Shown here: one piece after another, positions 52,313 through 63,600 of the stretch
Layout: each line of letters begins with the position of its first letter
Numbering within the stretch: the first letter of the stretch is position 1
From: CAWHJB01 sp963698715
GTDB taxonomy: Bacteria; Chloroflexota; Anaerolineae; Anaerolineales; UBA4823
DNA: 64,000 nt
Direction: 5' to 3'
NCBI GenBank assembly: GCA_963698715.1
Contig: CAVORW010000001.1
Location: forward strand, 741,231 to 805,230
Notes under the pieces: model-generated
Seen by the model: only the letters and a program-made list of their open reading frames with translations
What the model was told of the DNA's origin: nothing
The model's database searches: none
Translations under genes and position numbers: made by a program

Positions 52313-54668
52313 CCGGGGACGGGCAGGTCGGGGAAGCTGAAGTAGCCGCTGTTCCAGTTGGTTCCCTGGGTGGTCAGGGTGCTGGTGATCTCGACGCCAA
52401 GCTGGTTGTACAGCGTCACCGGGATGCCGTTGTTGCTCGGCACGTTGCTCTCGGTGCAGCTATTGCCGTTGGCGCGGACGCCTAGCGGAACGCAGCGATC
52501 CCAGAAGGCGTAGCCGGCGATGGTCTGCGGGTTGCTTGGATTCCAGGGGTAGCGCACGTCGACGTGGGTGTTGTTGGCGATGACGACGATCTGGCTGTAG
52601 ATGGGCCAGCTTTCCTGCCCCGGCACGTCCGGGTCGGGGATCAGGCGCACCTCCAGCGAGGCCGGGTTCAGGTTCCAGTTGCTGGTGGCGGGCTGGCTCG
52701 CGGGCAGATAGCCGGTTTCGATCAGGCTGCCACTGAGGGTGCGCACCTCGAAGTTGCAGGCAAAGCCCTGGCCAAATGTCCCCGCCAACTGGCAGAACAT
52801 ATTCAGCGAGCGGGAGAGCGTGCCGCTGAAGTTGAGGGAAGCGGCGCTGTCGTTGCTGACAACGGCCGTGCGCTCCGCCGGCGTCAGTTGCAAACCAGGG
52901 ACCAGGTTGGCGATCTCGCCCCACGGCCGTACCGTGTATACGCCCGGCGCTAACCCCTCCACCCGCGCCTCCCCCTGGGCGTTGGTAAAAACCACCCGCA
53001 CCTGGCTGCCATCCAGCAGCAGCTCGAAGGGTAGGAAGTCGATGGGCAGCGCCTGACCGTTGACCACCTGTACGGCCTTGATGGTCAGCTCCCCTTTCTT
53101 GAGCAGCGTCCAGTTCTCCACCGCGCTGCCGTTGAGCGTGGCGGGTACAAAGCGTTGTGTCACGCCATCGGTGGTTACATAGTTGGCGGGTGGTGTGAGA
53201 AGCAGGGTGTAGCTGCCATTCGCCAGGCCGGAGAAGCTGTAGCTGCCGTCGGCAGTGGAGGTGGCTTGCAGGTTGCCGGGCTGCAGGGTCAGGCCCACGC
53301 CGCCTATGCCGGCGCCGCTGCTGCTGGTCACCTGGCCGCCGATGGTGCCGCCGGCGGCAAAGGGCAATTGGGCGCTGACGACGCGCAGGTCGGAGACGTA
53401 GACTTCTACCTCGCGGGCGGCGGGGAAGACACCGGCCGGTGCCTCCATCTGCACCCGGTAGAGGCCTGGCTCGCTGATGCGGAAGGCGTAGGCCCCATGG
53501 CTCCAGGCCGAGCCGGTGACGTGGGTGGCTAGCTGGGTGCCGGCGGCGTCCAGCAGGCGCACAGTGCGGCCGTTCAGGGGCGTTTCGCCGGGGTTGGGAA
53601 GGCCGTCGCCGTTGCCGTCGATCCAGGCGCGACCGTAAATGTAACCATCGTCATCGGGCTGCGGGGAAAATGCCACCGGCAGGACGCCAAAGTTGATCTC
53701 CGTGCCGCCATCTGCGCCCACGGCCACCGGAACCGGATTGGGGGTGGAAATGCAGTTAGTGATGATGGGACACGCCACAGTATTTGTCGCGGCGACAAGG
53801 TAAACACCTGCCTGCGGCGTGAAAATCTGATAGCTGCCGTTGAGCAAGGGGGCATTCAGGATGGTGTGTGGAGGGCTCTGGAGCGTAGCCGTGATGATCA
53901 CATACTGACTCTCGGGGGAGACAATCTCGCCCAGGCCGAAGAAGCCGTCGGCGTCGCGGTCCAGCCAGACGACGCCGTTGATATTGGCCGGTTCCAGTAC
54001 GGCCACTACGGTGCTGGTGATGGCGCTGCTGCTGTTGTTGCCGGCGCTCAGGGTAACCGTATAATTTCCTGGCGTGGTGAAGGTGTGTTCTACCACTGCG
54101 CCGCTGCCCAGTTGTCCGTCGCCGAAATCCCAGTCATAGCTGATGCCCGTACCCGCGTTGACGCTGGCGGTGAACTGCGCCGGCAAGTCTTCGTAGATGG
54201 GCAACGATGCCTGCAGCGCCAGCCCGTCAATGGGCACATCCAGCACGCCGCCGGCGGCGTAGGCCAGCGAAAATTCGGATGTAGAGCCGTCGGCGTGGGT
54301 GGCGGTGGCGCTGACGAACTGGTTGGGCGGGATGGCAGCCGGCAGGGTCACCTCGAATGCGGCGTTGCCGTCGGCGTCGGTGGTGACGCTGGTTTCGCCC
54401 AGGTAGAACTCCCCTTCGCCGTAGCCGCTGGGCTCGGCCTCGGAGTTGTAGTAGAAGTCCAGGGTGAAGGTGGTGTTCGGGTTGCTGTTCAGCGTGCCTT
54501 GGACGACCGTCGTGCCATCTGCGTAGCCCTGGGCAAAGGTGATGACGGGATAGTTTTGCAGGTTGTTCCCACCGCTATCCCCATCCTTGTCGTCATTCAC
54601 GGTGACGCCATCGGGCCAGCGCAGGTCAATCCCAAGCTGCGAGTTCGCAAAGATGCGGTTGCCGCGGA
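52313..54668 (-). pseudogene. Giant surface protein 1, central segment (PKD and first SdrD-B-like repeats)
   Basis: Begins after a frameshift with SNTIRGNRIFANSQLGIDLR, i.e. the last beta-helix turn; the first ATG in frame is at 54600. A PKD domain (SYDWDFGDGQLGSG, then TVTLSAGNNSSSAITSTVV) lies near 54150-54000. The first two B-type repeats (DRDADGFFG, DGNGDGLPN) follow. The open frame runs to 52141, but its last 55 codons are out of frame relative to the paralogue. Confidence 0.8.
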
Positions 54669-54676
54669 TCGTGTTA

Positions 54677-56012
54677 CTACAGGCCGGTATTTCCGATTTT
54701 GACCCCGTTGTAATAAGGGGTGGCGCCGTTATGGGCGATCAGGTTGGCTTCACCCGGCCCGACGCCGCCAATGATATTGTTGCTCCCGGACAGAAACAGC
54801 CCGCTGTAGCCGTTACCCAAAGGCGTCATACCATCTGCCCCCAGGCCTATTCGGTTGCCAATGATGAGCATATTCGAAGAGTTGGTGCTGATGCCTTCGA
54901 AAGTGTGGCCGGAGATGACGTTATCGCGGATGATGACCGGGACGCTGGATATGCCGCTCATGCCGTAGTTATTGTGCAGCGCTGCCAGGCCGGTGGCATC
55001 CACGCCCATCCAGTTCCCGGCAATGATGGTCGGCGGCGCGTCGGGGTTGGGCAGGTTGCTGAAGTAGATGGCTGAGATGGAAGTCTGGCTGTTGCCGGAG
55101 ATCAGGTTGCGTTCCAAATCGTCGGAGACTCCGTCGCTGTTGGTACCGATGCGGTTGCCGTAGCCGCCCAGGAAGATACCTGCGCGGGGTGCGCCGCCGG
55201 TGCCGTTGGGGATAGATGCCATGCCGGTGATGTCGGTGCCGATCTTATTCCCGGCGACGACGTTGTTCAGCGCCCCGGTCTGCTGGAGCAAGATGCCCCA
55301 ATCGCTGTTGCCGGAGATCAGGTTGCCCTCCAGTTCATCGGATACGCCATCGCCGTTTGTGCCGATCAGGTTGTCGGTAGTGACATAGACGCGCACGCCT
55401 TCGACCTGGATGCCTACACTGGCCGTGCCGCTGGCGTTGGTACCGATCCGGTTGCCGGAGATGCGGTTGTGGTGGCTCATATTGACGCTGGTTCCGGTCA
55501 GGTTGATGTTGAGAATGCTGCCGCTGATGACGTTGCCTTCCAGCGCATCGCCCTGTCCGTCGCCGTCCGTACCGATGACGGTGTAGCTGGCGTCCTGCAC
55601 CAGGATGCCGGTAGCGGCGACGGTGCTGTTGCTTGTGCCCACCGCGGCTGTACCCGCTGCATTCAGGCCGATGTAGTTGCCCATGATCTTGTTGCCGGTG
55701 GTAGCGGGTTGGTAGATCCAGATATTCTGGTCAATATTGGCAGAGATGACATTGCGCTCAGCAGCGTCATTGACCCCGTCGGCATTCGTGCCGATGCGGT
55801 TGTTGCTGGAACCGCCCTCGATCCAAATGCCGCGCTGGTTGGCGACCCGCGTATCTCCGGCGAAGTTTGTGCCGATGTAGTTGCCGTAAATCCAGTTGCC
55901 GCCGCCGGTGTGCAGATAGATGCCGCCGGCGTAGGAGCCGGTGAAGCCGTTGATCACCAGCCCGCGCACCACGCTGTTCCCGGCCGTGATGTGTAGGGCC
56001 TCGATGCTGTTG
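54677..56012 (-). pseudogene. Giant surface protein 1, beta-helix segment
   Basis: About 440 codons of right-handed beta-helix repeats: G-N-x-I-G-T-N and N-x-I-S-G-N motifs recur every 25-30 residues (for example GGGNWIYGNYIGTNFAGDT and ERNVISANIDQNIWI). The frame starts after a one-base loss in a G run near 56013 and ends at a TAG-TAA at about 54680, where the next segment continues in another frame. Strongly similar to the same region of giant protein 2. Confidence 0.82.
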
Positions 56013-56390
56013 CCCGGCCAGTGCGCCGTTCAGTTCGATCAGCGGCACGCCGCTGTAGCCGCCGCCGCCCTGGCTCCAGCCGTCCACCGTCACAGGGTCG
56101 GTGATGGTCGGCAGGGCGCTGGTGGGCTGGATGATTTGCTGGCTGCCGGTTGCGCCGATGGCAAAGGTGATCGTATCCGCGCCGGGGTTGGCGTTGGCAT
56201 CCAGGATGGCCTGGCGCAGTGAGCCAGCCCCGCTGTCGACAGTAGTGGTCACACTGTAAACCGCCTGGGGGGCCTGGATGTTCGCCTGCACGTTCTGTGC
56301 TAGAGCGCTCTCCAAACCTGGAGCTACCAGGTTGAGCAGCATCGGGACAAGCAGAATGAGGCTGGAAAGTAGATTCATCTTTTTTCGCAT
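56013..56390 (-). pseudogene. Giant surface protein 1, N-terminal segment
   Basis: Starts MRKKMNLLSSLILLVPMLLN with a Sec signal peptide ending near ESALAQ. It is followed by a CSLREA-like segment VTTTVDSGAGSLRQAILDAN, which is usual before beta-helices in secreted Chloroflexi proteins, and then VDGWSQGGGGYSGVPLIELN. AGGAA precedes the ATG by 6-7 nt. The true frame is lost near 56013; the same frame stays open to 55767 as noise. The combined gene would encode about 2,385 residues. Confidence 0.82.
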
Positions 56391-56433
56391 GATCGTTTCC
56401 TCGTTATAGGATGATATTTCATCACGGTCGAAC

Positions 56434-56646
56434 TTATCTCGCTGAACCGCGTCGTGGTGCAGTCAAGTTTTGCAGGTAAACCAATAAAGACTCCAGGTCG
56501 GTGAAGCCCCGGCGCGTGCCGTTGTGGGCATCTTCCAGGCTGAAGCGCCAGGCGCTTGCAGTCATCTCGCCCTCCTGTTCGAGCCAGATCTTAAGTAAGT
56601 AGGCGTGGTACGAATTGCTAGAACTGTCGGTTGCGCTTGTTTTCAC
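56434..56646 (-). CDS. Small conserved protein upstream of giant protein 1
   Basis: 70 residues. SAWRFSLEDAHNGTRRGFTD then LESLLVYLQNL resembles a short conserved protein type common in Chloroflexi. Soluble, no signal peptide, function unknown. It ends 43 bp before giant protein 1, so the two probably share a transcript. Confidence 0.65.
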   Translation of the reverse strand: MKTSATDSSSNSYHAYLLKIWLEQEGEMTASAWRFSLEDAHNGTRRGFTDLESLLVYLQNLTAPRRGSAR

Positions 56647-56714
56647 CTGGACATCCTATTCATTCGCCTATATAATTTTCCGGGGTCAATAAATATAATG
56701 AAGTAAGTTTCATA

Positions 56715-56767
56715 TAAGACATATCTTATCGATAAAGGGTTAATCAATCGTTGATTAAGCGTTGATT
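56715..56767. promoter_or_regulatory. Palindromes in the divergent region before giant protein 1
   Basis: Two dyads are visible: TAAGACATATCTTA (56715-56728) and AATCAATCGTTGATT (56742-56756), the latter followed by another GTTGATT at 56761-56767. They lie between the 70-residue gene (minus) and a truncated regulator (plus), where operators are expected. Confidence 0.5.
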
Positions 56768-56778
56768 CGGAGAATCGC

Positions 56779-56905
56779 TTGCAAGAGCCAGGACTGGAAC
56801 TGCTCCTCTTAGGCCCATTACAGATTTCAATCGCCGGCAAACCGCTGTCCGGTCTGGTTTCGCTCAAAGCCAAAGCCCTGCTGGCTTACCTGGCAGCGGG
56901 CGACG
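56779..56905 (+). pseudogene. SARP/BTAD-type regulator, first 42 codons only
   Basis: Reads LELLLLGPLQISIAGKPLSG then LVSLKAKALLAYLA, the typical opening of a SARP/OmpR-type winged helix in BTAD regulators (start TTG at 56779). After about 56905 the frame becomes low-complexity; the rest of the gene is gone and is replaced by the end of an opposing fragment. Confidence 0.6.
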
Positions 56906-57072
56906 CCGACGACGGCCACGATGACCAGATAAACAAGCAGAAGGGCACCGAGCGAGGCCAGCAGCTGCGCGGCGCGCCGAAAGCGGCGGCGCAGGGCGCT
57001 GACTGCGACGACGCCAAGCAAGATGAGCGTGGCCAGGACAAGCGCCAGGAAGAAAAACTCGCTGATGAACAT
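56905..57072 (-). pseudogene. Truncated two-helix membrane protein
   Basis: Reads MFISEFFFLALVLATLILLG, then ALRRRFRRAAQLLASLGALL and LVYLVIVAVVGVA. It is then cut at about 56905 where the SARP fragment (opposite strand) begins. The start at 57072 lies 36 bp after the stop of the upstream membrane fragment, so they were once consecutive genes. Confidence 0.5.
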
Positions 57073-57107
57073 GTGCCCGCCCCCTGCCGGTGGGGCAGTA
57101 AAGCCGC

Positions 57108-57305
57108 CTACCGGGGTTGGAACCTCCAGCGGAGACCGCGGCGGAGGAACCAACCGCCGTAGGCGCCGGCAAAGGCAATGATCAGGGCCACAACAGAGGC
57201 CGAACTGCGGTTGACGATGATCCCGTAGAGTGGAATCCAGGCGCCGACGAGCAGGGCTACCGGCCAGGGGCGTTTGCAGCCGGCGAGGGCCAGCAGCCCG
57301 CTGAC
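57108..57305 (-). pseudogene. Membrane protein C-terminal fragment
   Basis: Reads GLLALAGCKRPWPVALLVGA, then LYGIIVNRSSASVVALIIAF and a basic end RWRFQPR*. It has no start and is fused at about 57305 to the PadR fragment. Probably the 3' part of the gene that followed padR. Confidence 0.5.
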
Positions 57306-57307
57306 GA

Positions 57308-57448
57308 GATGGTCCCTTCCGGCAGGTCAAAGACGCCGGCGCAGCGACGGCGCAGCGCATCGATCACGGCATAGCCATGTGCAGGCTCAGCGGCAAGGAC
57401 AGCCAGCCACAGCAAATCAAGATGGCCCTTGAACTCTTCTCAAGTCAT
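57308..57448 (-). pseudogene. PadR regulator fragment
   Basis: From an ATG at 57448 the frame reads M-T-stop, then EEFKGHLDLLWLAVLAAEPA, HGYAVIDALRRRCAGVFDLP and EGTI, the classic PadR N-terminal helix-turn-helix. A nonsense codon stands at codon 3 and the gene is cut where the wing would begin. Confidence 0.65.
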
Positions 57449-57627
57449 ACCCGAGCATGCTATACCTTGGTATGTTAGGTATCAAGCGGCGAAATTCCCG
57501 CTGCCAGGGCTTTCACAAAGGACATGCTGCAGCCGCACCACAGTCGCCGCGGCGAGGGGGCGAACGCCCGGTAGGTCACATGACGGCAATGACCGCGGAA
57601 TCCGAAAATGAAAACGCCCGGTGCCCG

Positions 57628-60600
57628 TTACGGCCGGTGGATCACCAGGGGCACATAGATGCTGAAGACGGACGCGGCCACGGCCGCGATCCCCGCCGCC
57701 GTACCGCGCCCGGCGCCGACCACCACAGGTTCGAGCTGAACAGCAAGACCTTCCGGCAAAGCCACGTCCAACGTATACGTGCCGGGGGCGACGTCACGAA
57801 AAATGTAGCGGCCGGTCGCGTCCGTGAGCACCGTCGCGCCCTCAAGCGTCACGGCCACGCCGGCCAGGGGCGTCTCCCATGGCGCACGCAGGCCGTCGCC
57901 GTCGGCGTCCAGCCAGGCGGTGCCGCGGACGACGCCGGACGGCACGGACGGCAGCAGCGCCCCGGCTCCGCCGCCGGCGGGCACGGTGAGGCCGGCGCCC
58001 GCCAGCCCTGCCTGCGGCGACGTGAGCGTATAGCTCCCCGGCGCGACGCCCAGGAACAGCGCCTGACCGGCGGCGGCGGCCACGTCCCAACTGTCCGTGG
58101 CGCTGTGCAGCGTCACCGTGAAGGGCCAGTGGAGGCCGATCTCATCGGGCGCGCGCACGCCGTCGCTATCCCAATCCTCGTAGATCAGGGCGGTCAGGAC
58201 GCCTTCCGGCTGCATGGGCACGCCGATCGCACCGCCGTCGGCCAGCGTCAAGGTAGCCGTCAGCGGCGCAGCGAAACCGGCCGCCGGCGTCAGCGTCGCG
58301 ACGTAGGCCCCATCAGGAAGTCCGGCCAGCTGCAGCCGGCCGTCCGCTCCGGTGGCGCCGCCGGCGCTTGCAGGGCCGTCCAGCGCCACCGCGACGCCGC
58401 CCAGTCCGGGTTCGGCATTTCCGTGCCTCCCGTCGCCGTCGAGGTCGATAAAGGCCGTGACCTGGGCAATACCGGCCGGTCGCAGGGCGATGGGCGGCAG
58501 GGTCACGCCCGCGCCCTGCAGGGAAACGGACCGCGGCGGAGCGCTGACCAGATAGCCCGACGGGGGCGTGATGGTCAACGCATGCAGGCCGTCGGCCAGC
58601 GAGAGCAGGCCCAGGCCGCCGCCATTGCTCTCGTCTGCGATCGCGCCGGCGGCCAGGGTCACCCCTGCCAGGCCGGGTTCGGCGCCGTCGCGCAGGCCGT
58701 TGCCGTTGTCATCGCGGAATGCCGACCACTGGACCTCGTGGTTCGCGCCCGTCTGCAGAACGCGACCGGCACCCGGCTGCAGCAGGACGATGTCGAGCAC
58801 GTTGAGGACATAGGTGCCGTTGATCAAGACGCAGCCGCCGCAGTAAATATCGCCCGCAGACCAGCCGATCCAGCCGGAGTTCTCAAACCCGGGCACATCG
58901 ACCACGCGCGCCCGTCCGCCGCTCAGCGCAGTCGTGAAGTAAAACGCGCCGTTGGCCCCGGTGACCTGCTCTCCCAGAGGGGCGCCGCTGCTGCTTTCGT
59001 AGACGACGCGCGCGTTGGCCAGCGGAATGGCCGCACCATCCTGCCAATAGACCGCGCGCCCAAAGATGCCGCTCTGCGCCGCGCCGGATGGAAAGAGGTA
59101 CGCTGCCCCGATCTGCACGTCTACCGTCTGCGCGCCAAGGGTGAAGATCCCTGGAGACGCGCTGGTGAACCAGTCGTCGTCAGGAAAAACGACGCGCAGG
59201 CTGTAAGGCGTGTTGGCGCTCAATCCCCCCACGTTGAAGCTACCGTCCGCCGCCGGCGTGACGCTCTGCAGCAGCGCGCCGCCGCTGCCAATGACGTGCA
59301 CGTCGAAATAGTCGCTGCCGCCCTCGCCGCTCTGGCGCAGGCCGTCGCCGTTGAGGTCGACAAAAACCCGCCCCGTTACCTGGCCCACAGGAACCAGGGT
59401 CAGGTTTTCAGTATGCGCGCCGTTGGCCGGCAAGGTGATCAGCGGCTCGCCGCCGGCCATCAGGCCGGGCGGCGGCGCGGGCAGGCGCAGGCGGTAGGTG
59501 CCGCCGGCCAGGTTATGGAAAGCATAACGAAGGGCCCATGGATTGTTCGCGTAATTAGAGACGGCAATGGTCTCCCAGATCTGGCCACTGTCTATATTTT
59601 CCAGCGTCACCGGCACCTCGCCGATGTAGCGGCCCGACGGCGGCGTGACCAGACCGCTGATGGCGCTCAGCGCGCGCAGCGGAATGGCCACGGTCTGCGA
59701 CGCATTGGGATTGAGCACAACCGTCAGCGGCATGCTGACGGCGGGGACGTAGCCGTACGGCGCCGCCACCTGCAGCGCGTAGCTGCCGGGCAGGAGTAGA
59801 AATGACGCCTGCGCGGCCCCACCCACGGGCAGAATGCGCGTCAGGCCGTTGAGGGTCACGCTGCCGCCGCCGACAATCGGCTCGCCGCTGTCCTGGGCCA
59901 GATCGCCGTCGGCGTCCCAGAAAAGGGTGACAATAACGGCGCCGGCCGTCTGCACGGGCAGCAACGCCGTCGCGCCGGAGGTCCGCGGGACGTTGATGCC
60001 GGTGGCTGATGTGGGCAGCAGACTGTTGGGCAGCCCGCCGGCCACCACGGCGCATAGCGCGTCACCGTTGACCGGCGGCGCCGCCGCTCTGGCCGGGGGC
60101 GCGGCAAAGATCACCGTGCCGTCGTCGAGGGTCGGCTTGGATTCCAGCAGCGATCCGATCTGGGTGCACGGCCTGTCCAGCAGGGAGACGCTGATGCCGC
60201 TCAGGCGCTGCTCGCCGGCGTCAGCCGCGCCGTCGCGATCGCTGTCGACAAAGACGAGCACGCGCGGCAGGCTGCCGGGGGGTGGAAGGGCGAAGTCTAC
60301 GTTGGGGATGGCGCCGGCGGCGGGCACGTTGGCCGTACGCACGTGCGTGTTCCCCGCTGAGACAATGGTCACGCGGTATTCGCCGCTGCTGATCGGGTCG
60401 ACGGCAAAGGAGCCATCGGAGGCCGTGGTGCGCGTGGCGACGGCCTGACCGGCCGCTGTCGTAATCGTCACCGGGACCCCCGGCAGCGGATCGTCCCAGG
60501 CCGCATCATACTGGCCGTTACCGTTCAAATCGGCGTAGACGCGTCCGGCAAGCAGGCGGTTCTGGTTGAGCTGATAGCCGAAGAGGAACTGTTCGGGCGT

Positions 60601-63600
60601 GGCAATGCCGTCCAGGGCCAGGTCATAGCTGGTGGCTGTGGTCGGCGCATAGCCGGCAGGCAGGTCGATCGCCAGGCGATACTCGCCGATCCCAACGTCG
60701 GGAAAGCCGAAATAGCCCGCGCTGTAGCCCGCGCCGTGGGTCGTCAGCGTGCTGGTGATCGGTACCCCGGCGGCCGTCTGCAGGGTGACGGTCAGGCCGT
60801 TGTTGCTGGCGACGCCGGTTTCGTTGCAGGTCCCTGTGTTGGCGCGAATACCGGCCGGTGCACAGCGATCCCAGAAGGCGTAGCCGCTGATAGTCTGAGC
60901 GTTGGTGGGATTGTAGGGATAGTAGACGTTGGCGTGGGTGCTGTTGCCCAGGACCACGACTGCGCTGTGGGTGGGCCAGCCTGCCTGACCGGCAAGCGCC
61001 GGATCCGGGATGAGGCGCACCTCCAGCGTGGCCGGGTTCAGGTTCCAGAGCGTCACCGCCGGGTTTGCGGCCGGCAGGGTGCCGCTGTCGATGAGGAAGC
61101 CGCCGCTGTTGCGCACCTCGTAGAGGCAGCCAAAGCCACTGGGCAGGGCGCCCGGCAGGAGGCAATGGAGGCTGAGCGAGCGCGCCAGGGTAAAGGAGAA
61201 GTTGAGCGTGGCGGCGCTATCGGTGGTGACGATGGCGCTGCGCGTCGTCGGATAAACCAACGTGCCCGGGAGCACCGCCGCCGCCAGGGGGCGGGAGCTG
61301 TAGGTTCCGGGCAGGAGGCCGCTGAAGAGGGCCTGACCGTTCACATCCGTGCTTGCGAATCCGACGACGCTGCCGTTTTGCAGCAGCTCAAAGAACATCC
61401 CGCCTACGGGCAGCGTCTGGCCGCCGCTGACCTGGATGGCCTTGACCGTCAGCAGCCCCTTGCGCAGCAGGGTCCAGTTTTCGAGCGCCGCGCTGTTGAG
61501 GGCTGTGGGCACAATGCGCTCCTGGATGCCGTCCGGCGTAATGAAATCCGGCGGGGGCGTCAGGCGCAGCGTGCGCGCGCCGCCGGCGAGGCCGCTAAAG
61601 CTGTAGGTGCCGTCGGCGGCGCTGGTGGTCTGGACATTCTCGGGCAGCAGCGTCAGGGACACACCGGCCAGGCCTGCGCCGCTGCTGCCGGTGACCTGCC
61701 CGCCGACGGTGCCGCCAGGCAGAAACGGCGCGTGGGCGTTGGCAACCTGACCGGCGGGGACCGTCACCTGGCGCGTACGCTGGAGCGGGAAGAAGCCGGC
61801 CGGTGCAGTTATGTCAACCCAATAGGTGCCCGGCGCCAGGCCGGGGACGTCGATCCAGCCCAAGGCATCGGTGACGGTGGTGGCGACAATGCCCCCACTG
61901 TTGCGTACGGTGACCTGGCGCTGGGCCAGGGGCGTTTCCGACAGGTCGGGAAAGCCGTTGCCGTTGGTATCGGCCCAGGAGCGACCGTTGATGCGGGCGC
62001 TACCGGCCGGTGGTGTGAGATTCATCCCGAAGTTCAGCGTCGTCCCGCCGTCGCTGCTCATGGCCAGCGTCATCGGGTTGGGCGAGGTTGCGTGCCACAG
62101 CGGACGACCTACGGCCACAACGTAGGTACCCGGCAGAGGCGTCAGAATCTGGTAGTTGCCCTGATTGTCGCGCACAGCAGTGAGTACCGTCAGCGGATTT
62201 TGCAGGGTGGCGGTGACCACGGCGCCGCCAGGGTCGAGAGCGGCGGTTTCGCCCAGGCCGAAGAAGCCATCCTCATCTTTGTCATACCAGACCACGCCGT
62301 TGATGTTGGCCGGCTCCAGCACGGTGACGATCGTGCTGGCAACGGCGCTGCCGCTGCCGTTGGCGGCGGTCACGGAGGCCGTATACACCCCGGCGGCGGT
62401 AAAGAGGTGGGTGGCGAACGAGCCGCTGCCGACACCGCCGTCGCCAAAGTCCCACTGATAGGCGACGTTGGTGCCGCTGCTTACCGCGGCCGTGAAGGCG
62501 GCCGGGGTATCCACAAAAATGGGCAGCTGCGCCTGCGCGCTGAGCCCGCTGATGGGCACGTCGGCCACCCCGCTGACCGGCCCGAACGCCGCCGAGAACT
62601 CCGAGGTGCTGCCGTCGGGATCGGTCGCCGTGGCGGTGACCACGTCGCCGCCAGGGACGGTGACCCCGGTGAGGGTAATCGTAAACGTCACCACACCGCC
62701 GGCGCCGGTCGTGACCAGATCGCTGCCGAGGTAAACTTCGCCTTCACCGTAGCCGCTGTCGTCGGCGACGGCGCTGCCGTAAAAGTCGAGCGTATAGGTC
62801 GTGGACGCCTGGCTGCCAAGCGTCCCGCTGATGACCGTTGTGCCGTTGACGAAGCTCTGGGCAAAGGCAATGACGGGGTAGTTCTGCAGACCGTTGGCGC
62901 CCGCGTCGCCGTCGCCGTCGTCGTTGGGATTGACGACCTGGTCGCCGTTCAGGTCCAGCCCCAGCTTCTGATTGTCGTAGATGCGGTTGCCGCGGATGGT
63001 GTTGCGCTGGGCGGCGCTGCTGAGACTAATGCCGGCGCCATTGCTTCCGCTGTTGTTGGCCACGATGTTGGCTTCGCCGGGATTGACGCCGCCGACCTGG
63101 TTGTCGCTGCCGTGGAAGAAGATGCCGCTGCCGACCGTGTTGCCCAGCGGCGTGGCGCCGTCCGCCCCCACGCCAATGAAGTTGCCGCTAATGACCGCCT
63201 GGTTGAGACCGCCGATAGCGATGCCGCCACCGCCGTTGGCGGAAATGACATTGTTGCGGATGATCACGTTGAAGTTTGGACCCGTCGCGGAGGACAGACC
63301 GCCGCCGCTGTTGGGCAGGGCCGCCAGACCGGTCGCGTTGGTGCCGATGTAGTTGCCGGCAATGACGTTGGGGAGCGCCGTCGGGTTGGTCTGGAGATTG
63401 TGCAGGATGCCGCAGCCGTTGTTGCCGGAGATGAGGTTGCGTTCGAGCGTGTCGGACAGGCCGTCGCCGTTGGTGCCGATCCGGTTGCCGCTCCCGCCGA
63501 GGTAGATCCCGCAGCGCGACAGGGAGTTGGTGCCGTTGGGAATGGCGACCATGCCGCTGCTGTCGGCGCCGATGATGTTACCGGCGACGACATTGCCGGT

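Noticed and set aside
50859..52340. Long plus-strand open frames of about 240-250 codons
   Set aside because: These are antisense shadows of the giant protein 1 repeats with Ala/Gly/Arg-biased composition and no recognisable start signals.
53866..54702. 278-codon plus-strand frame
   Set aside because: Antisense to the PKD/B-repeat region of giant protein 1; composition is typical of GC-rich shadow frames.
57457..59799. 780-codon open frame on the plus strand
   Set aside because: It lies antisense to the giant protein 2 gene, is rich in Arg/Gly/Ala from GC-rich antisense codons, and shows no domain. The minus-strand frame has clear repeats and is the real gene.
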